Assembly (NCBI GenBank): GCA_964415785.1 | Contig: CAYQBU010000129.1 | Span: forward strand, 1-11,228 | Direction: 5' to 3' | DNA: 11,228 nt | DNA from: SLJM01 sp964415785 | Lineage (GTDB): Bacteria > Myxococcota_A > Bradymonadia > Bradymonadales > Bradymonadaceae | In this document: positions 1 through 6,705 of the stretch, piece after piece | Position numbering within the stretch: the first letter of the stretch is position 1 | Layout of the letters: every line of letters starts with the position of its first letter | The notes under the pieces: model-generated | What the model was told of the DNA's origin: nothing | The model's database searches: none | The model's input: the letters and a program-made list of their open reading frames with translations, nothing else | Made by a program: the position numbers and the translations under genes

Positions 1-301
1 ACGAGGACGAGGACGAAGACGAAGATGACGACGAACCGGCGCCTTTCCCCGCCCCGGAGCTCGCCTGGGATAGCGACGACGAGGACGAGGACGAAGACGA
101 AGATGACGACGAACCGGCGCCTTTCCCCGCCCCGGAGCTCGCCTGGGATAGCGACGACGAGGACGAGGACGAAGACGAAGATGACGACGAACCGGCGCCT
201 TTCCCCGCCCCGGAGCTCGCCTGGGATAGCGACGACGAGGACGAGGACGAAGACGAAGATGACGACGAACCGGCGCCTTTCCCCGCCCCTGAACTCGCCC
301 A
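1..301 (+). repeat. 78-bp perfect tandem repeat (26 codons)
   Basis: Three copies at 24-101, 102-179 and 180-257 look identical base for base. A partial unit lies before them (1-23), and a fourth copy from 258 diverges after about 40 bases. The unit length is a multiple of three, so copy number can change without breaking the frame. Identical third positions point to recent expansion or gene conversion. More copies probably lie upstream of the window edge. Confidence 0.95.
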
Positions 302-482
302 ATTCCCCGCTCCCGATGACGACGAGGATGAGGACGAAGACGAGGACGAGGACGACCAGGGTCCGTACTTCGAATACAGCTGGGATATGCCTGACGAGGA
401 CAGCGAGGAAGACGACGAGGACGATGATGACTCCTACATCACCGAAGTCGCCGCCGCTCAGGGCAACCTCATGATCCTCTGA
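1..482 (+). CDS. Highly acidic tandem-repeat protein, C-terminal part (5' end outside window)
   Basis: The reading frame is open from the window edge (first full codon at 3) to a TGA at 480-482, about 159 residues with no visible start. It reads Asp/Glu runs alternating with a hydrophobic Pro-rich block, PAPFPAPELAWDS, in 26-residue repeats. The tail is non-repetitive: QGPYFEYSWDMPDEDSEED, then more acidic residues, ending in EVAAAQGNLMIL. I prefer this frame because it gives a coherent low-pI protein with mostly C/G third positions, and because terminator hairpins follow its stop. A second open frame beginning at the ATG at 25 would encode a Thr/Arg/Lys-rich peptide and is probably a by-product of the repeat. 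No transmembrane segment is visible in this part. I do not recognise the family. Acidic repeat proteins can bind cations, basic proteins or surfaces, but nothing here selects among these. Confidence 0.72.
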   Translation, partial: EDEDEDEDDDEPAPFPAPELAWDSDDEDEDEDEDDDEPAPFPAPELAWDSDDEDEDEDEDDDEPAPFPAPELAWDSDDEDEDEDEDDDEPAPFPAPELAQFPAPDDDEDEDEDEDEDDQGPYFEYSWDMPDEDSEEDDEDDDDSYITEVAAAQGNLMIL

Positions 483-494
483 GGCTCACATATT

Positions 495-516
495 CTCGCC
501 GCCTAAGGGCGGCGAG
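495..516 (+). other. GC-rich hairpin just after the acidic gene
   Basis: A perfect 9-bp stem, CTCGCCGCC (495-503) with GGCGGCGAG (508-516), closes a TAAG tetraloop 12 bases after the stop codon. No T-tract follows, so alone it is more likely an mRNA 3'-end stabiliser or pause hairpin than a terminator. It is the first of a chain of hairpins leading to the terminator at 549-605. Confidence 0.7.
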
Positions 517-520
517 TCAT

Positions 521-552
521 CGGCGAGCCTTGCGCTCGTCGATACCGACGAG
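521..552 (+). other. Two mutually exclusive hairpins upstream of the terminator
   Basis: Segment 535-541 (CTCGTCG) can pair back with 521-527 (CGGCGAG, one G-U pair, 7-base loop). It can also pair forward with 546-552 (CGACGAG, perfect 7 bp, ATAC loop). The forward pairing uses bases 549-552, which are also the start of the terminator stem. The arrangement formally resembles an attenuator with competing stems; whether it has that function is inference. Confidence 0.5.
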
Positions 553-605
553 ACGCCAGGTGTTCAGGGCCCCCGACCACCCTTTGCATCTGGCGTCTCG
601 TTTTT
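549..605 (+). terminator. Rho-independent terminator of the acidic repeat gene
   Basis: A perfect 11-bp stem, CGAGACGCCAG (549-559) with CTGGCGTCTCG (590-600), is followed directly by TTTTT (601-605). The loop is long, about 30 bases. Read on the minus strand there is no T-tract after the stem, so it terminates plus-strand transcription only. It separates the acidic gene from the convergent gene ending at 680. Confidence 0.82.
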
Positions 606-664
606 GCATTTCTTGAGCCCCCTTTTCTGGTCTCATGAGCCGCAATAGACGAATCGTGGATACT

Positions 665-678
665 CCGGGTCAACCCGG
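665..678 (-). other. Short hairpin next to the stop of the 238-residue ORF
   Basis: CCGGG (665-669) pairs with CCCGG (674-678) around a 4-base loop, directly after the minus-strand stop codon at 680-682. No U-tract follows on the minus strand, so it is at most a weak 3'-end structure. Bases 606-679 otherwise show nothing recognisable. Confidence 0.3.
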
Positions 679-679
679 G

Positions 680-1396
680 TTAATACCCCACGCTGATCAG
701 GTCTCGTTCCCGATCGACGGCTCGTCGCATCGCTTTGAGCAGCACCAGTGCCCGCTCAAATTGCCAGGCCACTCCATCGTTTCTTCCAGCACACAGGTTA
801 TGGAGTTCAAACGACTCCTCCACGCTCAACTCCTCGGGGTGCGCCAGGCGCGTTCCCAGATCTTCCACCGGCCAATCCAGGCGGAGATCGATCGCCAGCT
901 CCACCACCCGTCGGTGCACATAGGGCGCCGCATCTCGGCACTCCTCAAGGCTCAGCCACCCGTGGGGCCAACTCGAGACATAGCGCAGCGCTTCCGGCAT
1001 CCCCGTGTAGCGATGCCTAAAACCAATCCCCGGCAACGGCCGGCAGGCCACTTTCCATCCAAACTCCCCTCCCAGGGGATACCAATCACTGCTGATCCAG
1101 CGGGCCCGATCAAACCCCGGCCACATATCCATCGCGATATCTCGACCCAACAGGCGCACGAATTGACCGTAAAACCCGCTCAACCCGGCGTATACCTCCC
1201 AGCTCTCCTGCGCCAGCGGACCGACATCCCAGAATACGGTCTCCCCGTCCAAGATCCGCTCCACATACGCCTCGCCCCGCGATGGCACCTGATCATTGGA
1301 GAGCACCTGGAGGGCCGGGGCATACACACTCTGGCGGTTAATATGCTCGCTTAACCGCTTGACACTCCCCATCACATATTGATTGCCCTCCGCCAC
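680..1396 (-). CDS. Hypothetical protein, 238 aa
   Basis: The frame runs from a GTG at 1396 to TAA at 680-682. The start is chosen because GGGGAGG lies four bases upstream; an in-frame ATG eight codons further in (MGSVKRLSEH) is an alternative. The protein has a balanced globular composition with many Trp and Tyr (VFWDVGPLAQESWEVYAG, WISSDWYPLGGEFGW, SSWPHGWLSLEE) and Arg/Glu-rich helices near the C-terminus. There is no signal peptide, membrane helix or motif that I recognise. The overlapping plus-strand frame is Pro/Arg/His-rich and looks like a shadow. The gene is the last of the minus-strand run and starts 16 bp after the 134-residue ORF. A T7 run between the two means they could be one gene split by a frameshift. 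Function unknown. Confidence 0.68.
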   Translation of the reverse strand: MAEGNQYVMGSVKRLSEHINRQSVYAPALQVLSNDQVPSRGEAYVERILDGETVFWDVGPLAQESWEVYAGLSGFYGQFVRLLGRDIAMDMWPGFDRARWISSDWYPLGGEFGWKVACRPLPGIGFRHRYTGMPEALRYVSSWPHGWLSLEECRDAAPYVHRRVVELAIDLRLDWPVEDLGTRLAHPEELSVEESFELHNLCAGRNDGVAWQFERALVLLKAMRRAVDRERDLISVGY

Positions 1397-1400
1397 CTGG

Positions 1401-1407
1401 CCTCCCC
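1401..1407 (-). promoter_or_regulatory. Ribosome binding site deciding the GTG start at 1396
   Basis: Minus-strand GGGGAGG is separated by CCAG from the GTG codon. It is one of the strongest Shine-Dalgarno matches in the window. It argues that the 238-residue ORF is translated independently rather than only as a continuation of the upstream frame. Confidence 0.6.
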
Positions 1408-1412
1408 GGACT

Positions 1413-1817
1413 TTAAAAAAAGGACTCGCCCTGCCGAAATGGTCCCCCGCTTCGGATGGGCGTACAAAATTGCTGAAAGCGAATATCTTCCACGCTTATG
1501 CGATCTGCAGGGACCATCGCCACCTGATCGCCCATCACCAGAATCATCCCCTCGCGCTGCAATCGTCGTAAACACCGCCTCAATATCGACCCGATGGCCT
1601 GGCGGCTTCGCCTTCGCCCCAGAGCCATGTCGTGCAACTCCAGGATCGTCGCCTCCGCTATCCGCGGCTCCCTTTCCGTCCCCTCGACCATCGCCCGTAT
1701 CACCCCTCCATCACAGCCGTACGCCCGCGTCCCCGTATACAGCGAGCCCGGTGGTATATGGACCCGCTGCGGATGGGGCGCCGGCCTTAAATATTGAGTC
1801 AGCCCCTCTCCATTCAT
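1413..1817 (-). CDS. Small winged-helix-like hypothetical protein, 134 aa
   Basis: The ATG at 1817 lies two bases after the clpX stop, so translational coupling to clpX is likely; I see no good Shine-Dalgarno. A longer start at 1892 would overlap clpX by about 70 bases and is less likely. Residues about 36-104 look like a small helical domain ending in a basic helix (SRQAIGSILRRCLRRLQREG), then a short beta-type hairpin (MILVMGDQVAMV). That order is typical of winged helix-turn-helix folds, but this is judged from pattern only. The tail, ending GPFRQGESFF, reaches a TAA formed inside a run of seven T. If that run carries a +1 shift or a sequencing error, the frame would continue into the 238-residue ORF. 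No recognised family. Confidence 0.6.
   Translation of the reverse strand: MNGEGLTQYLRPAPHPQRVHIPPGSLYTGTRAYGCDGGVIRAMVEGTEREPRIAEATILELHDMALGRRRSRQAIGSILRRCLRRLQREGMILVMGDQVAMVPADRISVEDIRFQQFCTPIRSGGPFRQGESFF
1415..1421 (-). other. T7 homopolymer at the end of the 134-residue ORF
   Basis: On the coding (minus) strand the 134-residue frame ends TCC TTT TTT TAA. A +1 shift within the T run gives TTT TTT AAA GTC and continues without a stop into the 238-residue frame. The site could be a sequencing indel, a slippery or phase-variable tract, or coincidence between two adjacent genes. Confidence 0.5.
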
Positions 1818-1819
1818 CG

Positions 1820-3091
1820 TCAGGCCGACTGCTTTTCGTAGACCAACATGGGCTTCTCCCGATTGATCACGCTCTCTTCCGTAATGATGCACTCCTGGAC
1901 ATTCTCCAGGCTCGGCAACTCGTACATGATGTCGAGCATCACATCTTCCAAAATCGCGCGCAGCCCGCGGGCCCCCGTCTTTCGGATCATCGCCTCTTTG
2001 ACGATCGCCACCATGGCGTCCTCGTTAAAGCGAAGCTTGACGTCTTCCAACTCAAAGAGCTTTTTATACTGCTTGACCAGTGAATTCTTGGGCTTCCACA
2101 GAATCTTGACCAGCATGTCCTCGCTGAGTTCATCGAAGGCCACGATCACCGGGAAGCGGCCCACAAATTCCGGGATCAGGCCGTATTTGACCACATCCTC
2201 CGGGCGCACCTTGGGCAATAGATCGTTGCTCGACTGCGTCTTCTCCGTGTAGTCGGCCCCAAAGCCCATCTGGCTCTTGCCCACGCGACGGGCGATGATA
2301 TCGGCCAACCCCTGAAAGGCCCCGCTGCAGATAAAGAGAATATTCGTCGTGTCCACCTGAATGAACTCCTGCTGCGGACGATTGCGCGAGCCCTCGGGCG
2401 TGATCATCACGTCGCTGGACTCCACCATCTTGAGCAGCGCCTGCTGAACGCCCTCCCCACCGACATCGCGCGTCGACGACGGACTGTCTCCGCCGCGCCC
2501 CACCTTGTCGATCTCGTCGATGCACACGATGCCACGGCTCGCCCGCTCCACGTCGCGATCGGCGGCCAGCCACAGATTCTTGATCACATTCTCGACGTCT
2601 TCGCCCACATAGCCCGCTTCCGTCAGGCTCGTGGCATCGGAGATCGTAAAGGGCACGTCCAACTTCTTGGCCAACGTTCGCGCCATCAGGGTCTTTCCGC
2701 ACCCCGTGGGCCCGATGAGCAATATATTGCCCTTCGTCAGCTCCACGTCTTTTTCATCCTCTTCAAATTCGATCTCGTTGGAGGCCTCGATCTCCGGCAA
2801 TTTCAACCGCTTGTAGTGATTGTACACCGCCACCGACAGCGCCCGCTTGGCCCGCTGCTGCCCCACAATATGCTCGTCGAGGTAGTCGTTGATCTCCCGC
2901 GGCCGGATCTCAGCTAATTCCTTTTCTCGATCCGGCTCCCGCTGACTGTCCTCTTCGATGATCTCGCGGCACAGCGAAACGCACTCATCGCAGATATGCA
3001 CCTCCGGGCCCGCGATCAACTTCGTGACATCCCGCGCCTCTTTTCCGCAAAAGGAGCAGCGAACCTTGCTATCGGCATCCGTTGTTTCCAT
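1820..3091 (-). CDS. clpX: ATP-dependent Clp protease ATP-binding subunit ClpX
   Basis: AAA+ unfoldase that recognises and unfolds substrates and feeds them to ClpP in the cytoplasm. With the start at 3091 it is 423 aa, normal for the family. A zinc-binding domain (C12, C15, C34, C37) is followed by Walker A GPTGCGKT (127-134), pore loop GYVGED (160-165), Walker B with IDEIDK (191-196), an arginine finger in EFVGRF (308-313) and sensor 2 GARGL (373-377). The open frame extends upstream to a TTG at 3145, but ClpX proteins start just before the zinc domain and a purine-rich AGAAGAG lies upstream of 3091. Oddities: the usual RKH loop reads RNR (236-238), the ClpP-docking IGF reads MGF (275-277), and an acidic stretch occupies about 102-117. 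No clpP or tig is nearby, so a paralog is possible. A TATAAG at 3163-3168 (minus) could be its -10 box. Confidence 0.95.
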   Translation of the reverse strand: METTDADSKVRCSFCGKEARDVTKLIAGPEVHICDECVSLCREIIEEDSQREPDREKELAEIRPREINDYLDEHIVGQQRAKRALSVAVYNHYKRLKLPEIEASNEIEFEEDEKDVELTKGNILLIGPTGCGKTLMARTLAKKLDVPFTISDATSLTEAGYVGEDVENVIKNLWLAADRDVERASRGIVCIDEIDKVGRGGDSPSSTRDVGGEGVQQALLKMVESSDVMITPEGSRNRPQQEFIQVDTTNILFICSGAFQGLADIIARRVGKSQMGFGADYTEKTQSSNDLLPKVRPEDVVKYGLIPEFVGRFPVIVAFDELSEDMLVKILWKPKNSLVKQYKKLFELEDVKLRFNEDAMVAIVKEAMIRKTGARGLRAILEDVMLDIMYELPSLENVQECIITEESVINREKPMLVYEKQSA

Positions 3092-3195
3092 ATCTCTGGC
3101 TCTTCTTTTAATTGGAGCGTTGACCACGGCCTCGTGCCGCATCAATGACTTATCTATTCAAACTTATAACCACCGGGGATTATTCTCTGGCTGGC
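3092..3195 (-). promoter_or_regulatory. AT-rich gap between kdd and clpX, possible clpX promoter
   Basis: This 104-base gap is clearly more AT-rich than its surroundings and holds a minus-strand TATAAG (3163-3168), about 70 bases before the clpX start. I could not find a convincing -35 box at the right distance or a clear terminator for kdd. A separate clpX promoter is plausible but not shown. Confidence 0.3.
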
Positions 3196-4245
3196 TTATT
3201 GAACCATTGACGCCAGGCGTTTGGCCACCGCCGGCCATGCTCGCAAGAGACTCAGCGTCCATTTGGCATGGCCCTCAACATAGCCATTGCCGATGATCAG
3301 TGTCACGTCCCGTCCCACCCCTTCGCACCCCAGCGCCGCTCGCGAAAAGTCCGTGGCCATATTGAAAAAGTAGACCACCCCGCCCTTCTGGGTCCCCAGA
3401 ATCGCCCCCATCTCCGTGCCACCAATATTGCAGGTATTGATGCACAACCCGACGCCCTCACGGCCGCTCAGCGATCGCACCGCCTCCAATACCTCCACCG
3501 GCCTGGTGGCATCGACCTTCGCGATCCCATCGACCAATCCCATCGCCTCCAGCGCTTCCAGCGAGCCCCTATCCCAATCCAGGGCAAAGATGTCGACCTC
3601 ATCGCCCCGGACCTCACGGGCCGCCGCCGCGCACAGCATGCCCGACTTTCCGGCCCCCAGGATCACCATCTGATCGATCCCTTCCACCAGCCGGCGCGTC
3701 TGCGCCGGCGCCCCACAGACATCGAGCGCCGCCAACGCCACGCGCTCATCCATATCCCCTGGCATCGCCACCACCGGCGACGACGGCCACAGATAGGCCC
3801 GGCCTTGTACGTCCACCTGGTCGGCCTCCACATGCACCGCCTCGATGGCCTCCAACGCCAGCGGCGTCAGCGTCAAACTCACCAACGTCGCCACCCGCGA
3901 CCCCACCTCCAATCCCTGTGGACCGCTATAATCTGATCCCAGTCCCGCCACCTCGCCCAAAAGCATGCCCCCACTTCCGGTCACCGGGTTTTGCATCTTT
4001 CCCCGCTCCTCGACGATGCCCATGATATGGGCACCGATCGCCTCCGGATCTCGACCCACCTCGCCCACGATCTGCGCAAAGCTCGCCGAATCGATATTGA
4101 GCGTCTCCACATCGATGGCGATCTCATTGGCGTACATCTCCGATCGGGCATCCAGAACTCTCGCCGCCTGTGGCAATGTCCCCTCCGGATCCACCACCCG
4201 ATGCAACCCCAGATCGTGGGGCTCTCGTTGTCTCTGATCACCCAT
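3196..4245 (-). CDS. kdd: L-erythro-3,5-diaminohexanoate dehydrogenase (Kdd)
   Basis: Catalyses NAD-dependent oxidative deamination of L-erythro-3,5-diaminohexanoate to 5-amino-3-oxohexanoate in the lysine fermentation pathway. The 349-residue protein carries the family signatures as I know them: GLHRVVDPEGTLPQAA (13-28), NEIAIDVETLNIDSASF (40-56), RGKMQNPVTGSGGMLLG (81-97), a Rossmann nucleotide site at ILGAGKSGML (195-204), and GGVVYFFNMAT (288-298) followed by IIGNGY (317-322). The ATG at 4245 is preferred to the one at 4260 because GGAG lies nine bases upstream. It follows the UDG stop by 30 bp and may be co-transcribed with coaBC and UDG. The usual partners (lysine aminomutases, Kce, Kal) are not in the window, so the pathway role rests on homology alone. 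Confidence 0.9.
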   Translation of the reverse strand: MGDQRQREPHDLGLHRVVDPEGTLPQAARVLDARSEMYANEIAIDVETLNIDSASFAQIVGEVGRDPEAIGAHIMGIVEERGKMQNPVTGSGGMLLGEVAGLGSDYSGPQGLEVGSRVATLVSLTLTPLALEAIEAVHVEADQVDVQGRAYLWPSSPVVAMPGDMDERVALAALDVCGAPAQTRRLVEGIDQMVILGAGKSGMLCAAAAREVRGDEVDIFALDWDRGSLEALEAMGLVDGIAKVDATRPVEVLEAVRSLSGREGVGLCINTCNIGGTEMGAILGTQKGGVVYFFNMATDFSRAALGCEGVGRDVTLIIGNGYVEGHAKWTLSLLRAWPAVAKRLASMVQ

Positions 4246-4275
4246 CGTCAACTTCTCCATTTACCAATAGATATT

Positions 4276-5445
4276 TTAACTCAAGCCTAATCGGCCCATC
4301 ACCTTTTGCAGGTCACCCCAGGTCTTTCGCTTCGGCCCCTTATCGGGCTCCTGCCGCAAAAGATAGGCCGGGTGATAGGTGGGCATCACGGCGATGCCCT
4401 CGTGTTCATGCCACCGGCCCCGCAGTCGCCCCAATGGCTCGTCGTCGCGGCCCAATACCGCATTCGTGGCAAATTTGCCCACCGTCACGATCACCTTTGG
4501 CTCCACCACTTCGATCTGCTTCTTCAAAAACGGTGAGCACTCCTTGACCTCCAACGGCGCCGGGTTGCGATTGTCCGGCGGTCGGCACTTGACCACATTG
4601 GTCACATAGACCTTGTCGCGACTCAGCCCCATCGCCTCGATCATCTTGTCCAACAGCTTCCCCGAGCGGCCCACAAAGGGCAGGCCCTGGCGATCTTCCT
4701 CGCCGCCTGGCCCCTCGCCGATGAACATCAGATCTGAAGTCGGATCGCCATTGCCAAAGACGATCTGGGTACGACTCTGGCTCAGCGGGCAGCGCTGGCA
4801 ATCGCCCAGATAGCGCTCCAAGAAGTCCATTTTCTCCGCCGGTGTCTCCGGCTTCTTCGTCGACGCCTGCGTCGTGGATTCCTGCTTTGCACCCCGTCGC
4901 TCTCCAAGCGGTGGTCCCGGTGGTGGACCCGACGGCCCCGGCCCCTCCGGATCCCCCTGCCATGGCGGCGCCTCCTCCACCGGCGGGCCACTCTTCTTGG
5001 ACTCCGCCTTCTTCTTTTGGACCTGACTGGCCTTTTTCTTCTTCTCGGCGTCGATCTCGTACATCGCCCGGTGGTTCTTCCAGGGCATTGCCGTCGACGC
5101 CCCCGCCGATGGCCGCTTCGTCTTTTCCGCCGCCTTCTTTTTCCCCACCCCTTCAAAGCTCGGCCGCGCTGGACTGGACTTGGCATCGTCGCCCTGATCC
5201 GGCGTCTCCTGGCCCTTCTCGTGGACTTTCGCCGTCGCCGAGGCCGTCTCCTCGACCTCGCCCTCGTCGTCGCCGCGCAGTCTGGCCAATTGTGCCTCCT
5301 GGCGCGCCTTCTTCTGCGCTTCCAGAACCGCCCGCGCCTCTTCTCCCGCCGGCACATAGGCCTCTACCCCCTGGGCTCGCTGCCACTTGAGGTAACGCCG
5401 AAATTGACGCGTCAAATCTGCAAGATGTGCTCGTTTCGTGCTCAT
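4276..5445 (-). CDS. Family 4 (Fe-S) uracil-DNA glycosylase with long low-complexity linker
   Basis: Removes uracil from DNA to start base excision repair. The catalytic domain covers about residues 204-389. It has motif GEGPGGEEDRQGLPFVGRSG (243-262), four putative [4Fe-4S] ligands C216, C219, C287 and C303, the NVVKCRPP segment, and the HPAYLL motif (358-363). The N-terminal segment (1-32, LTRQFRRYLKWQRAQGVEAY) is a helical element seen in other proteobacterial members. Between them lie about 165 residues of Lys/Glu/Ala- and then Pro/Gly-rich disordered sequence, making the protein much longer than the roughly 200-residue family core. I chose the ATG at 5445; a TTG at 5481 would add 12 residues. 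It follows coaBC closely, a pairing known in several proteobacteria. Confidence 0.9.
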   Translation of the reverse strand: MSTKRAHLADLTRQFRRYLKWQRAQGVEAYVPAGEEARAVLEAQKKARQEAQLARLRGDDEGEVEETASATAKVHEKGQETPDQGDDAKSSPARPSFEGVGKKKAAEKTKRPSAGASTAMPWKNHRAMYEIDAEKKKKASQVQKKKAESKKSGPPVEEAPPWQGDPEGPGPSGPPPGPPLGERRGAKQESTTQASTKKPETPAEKMDFLERYLGDCQRCPLSQSRTQIVFGNGDPTSDLMFIGEGPGGEEDRQGLPFVGRSGKLLDKMIEAMGLSRDKVYVTNVVKCRPPDNRNPAPLEVKECSPFLKKQIEVVEPKVIVTVGKFATNAVLGRDDEPLGRLRGRWHEHEGIAVMPTYHPAYLLRQEPDKGPKRKTWGDLQKVMGRLGLS

Positions 5446-5488
5446 GCCCGCCACCGTTCCATAGGCCTCGTCACCGCGCAACTACACC

Positions 5489-6700
5489 TCAATGCTCCCC
5501 TCGCTCGTAGCGCAGGGCCTCTTTCCAGATCGCCCGCGCCAAATTGGCCTTCCGATCGCCGGGGTACTCCGTGACATGCTCCCGGCTGATCACGTGGATC
5601 GTGGCCCGATCGGCCCCAAAGGTCGACGTCGGCCCCCCGATCTGATTGGCGACGATGAGGTGAGCGTTCTTTCGCTCCAACTTCGCCCGTCCGCGCTCCA
5701 CCAGGTCCTCGCTCTCGGCGGCAAAGCCAATCAACATCGGCCCCTCCTCGTCACCGCCGGGCCCGAAACGCTCGCCCAATCCCGCCAGGATATCCGGGTT
5801 ACGCACCAATTCCAGCGTCCCCGACATCTCGGACTTGCTCTTCTTGTGTTGATTGGGCTGCTGTGGTCGCCAATCGGCCACCGCCGCCGCCATCACCACA
5901 TAGTCCATCGCCTCCACCCTCGCCGCAACAGCCTTCTCCATCTGGCGAGCCTCCGTCACCTCCACGATGCTCACCCCGTGGGGCGCGTCCAGGGCCACCG
6001 GCCCCCGCACCAGGGTCACCTCTGCCCCCATCTCCCAGGCCGCCGCCGCCACTCGATGGCCCATCTTTCCCGACGAGGGATTGGAGATAAACCGCGCCGG
6101 ATCGATAAACTCCCAGGTCGGCCCCGCCGTCACCATCACCTGCTTTCCCGCCATCGGCGACTCCCCGCAGGCCGCATCCACCTCCTGCACCAGCACTGGC
6201 GCATCGGGCAACCGACCGGCCCCCACCTCTTTGCAAGCCAACTCCCCGGCGTCGGGCTCCACGATCCGATGGCGCGGCGTCTGCCTCAATACCTCCAGGT
6301 TTGCCTGCACCCTGGGATGTTCCCACATCTGCGTATTCATCGCCGGCGCCACCACCACCGGCGCCCTCGTGGCCAGCAACACCGTCGTCAACAGGTCGTC
6401 GGCCATCCCCTGCGCCATCCGGGCGATCACATTCGCCGTCGCCGGCGCCACCACCACCACATCGGCCCACCGCGCCAGGTCAATATGCCCGATCTCGCTC
6501 TCAAACCCCTGGTCCAACACCTCCGTGCCCACCGGCTGATCGCTCAACGCCTGAAAGGTCATCGGCCCCACAAACTCCGTCGCCCCCTTCGTCATGACCA
6601 CCCGCACCTCATCGCCGCGCTTGATGAATTCCCTCACGAGAGCGCAGGCCTTATAGGCCGCTATCCCACCGCTGACACCCACCACTACCTTTTTGGCCAT
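5489..6700 (-). CDS. coaBC: Bifunctional phosphopantothenoylcysteine decarboxylase / phosphopantothenate-cysteine ligase CoaBC
   Basis: Carries out two successive steps of coenzyme A synthesis in the cytoplasm: joining cysteine to 4'-phosphopantothenate (CoaB), then decarboxylating the product with FMN (CoaC). At 403 aa it is standard length. The N-terminal CoaC half has SGGIAAYK (10-17), the active-site His in GHIDLARWAD (H72), APAMNTQMW (118-126) and the substrate-flap Cys in ELACKEVGAGR (C156). The CoaB half has TAGPTWEFIDPARFISN (191-207), SSGKMG (209-214), AAAVADWRP (271-279), the lysine cluster HKKSKS (285-290) and LIGFAAES (323-330). The ATG at 6700 has AGGAG five bases upstream. UDG follows 43 bp downstream, and a CoA-hydrolase-like NUDIX gene ends 62 bp upstream. 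Confidence 0.96.
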   Translation of the reverse strand: MAKKVVVGVSGGIAAYKACALVREFIKRGDEVRVVMTKGATEFVGPMTFQALSDQPVGTEVLDQGFESEIGHIDLARWADVVVVAPATANVIARMAQGMADDLLTTVLLATRAPVVVAPAMNTQMWEHPRVQANLEVLRQTPRHRIVEPDAGELACKEVGAGRLPDAPVLVQEVDAACGESPMAGKQVMVTAGPTWEFIDPARFISNPSSGKMGHRVAAAAWEMGAEVTLVRGPVALDAPHGVSIVEVTEARQMEKAVAARVEAMDYVVMAAAVADWRPQQPNQHKKSKSEMSGTLELVRNPDILAGLGERFGPGGDEEGPMLIGFAAESEDLVERGRAKLERKNAHLIVANQIGGPTSTFGADRATIHVISREHVTEYPGDRKANLARAIWKEALRYERGEH

Positions 6701-6705
6701 AACCG

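Noticed and set aside
1..301. CRISPR array or other spaced-repeat element
   Set aside because: The 78-bp units are directly contiguous with no unique spacers and are an in-frame coding repeat.
635..1354. Plus-strand frame of 239 residues opposite the 238-residue gene
   Set aside because: Its Pro/Arg/His-rich composition and lack of a ribosome site suggest a shadow; the minus frame has a strong Shine-Dalgarno and globular composition.
1379..2083. Plus-strand frame of 234 residues across the clpX end and the 134-residue ORF
   Set aside because: It is antisense to clpX and has low-quality composition with no ribosome site.
3092..3145. ClpX start at TTG 3145 or ATG 3142
   Set aside because: It would add 17-18 residues with no family precedent before the zinc domain and no ribosome site; 3091 fits better.
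4782..5390. Arg-rich and Pro/Ser-rich frames across the UDG linker
   Set aside because: They are alternative readings of the Lys/Glu/Ala-rich linker of the real UDG gene, with no independent start signals.
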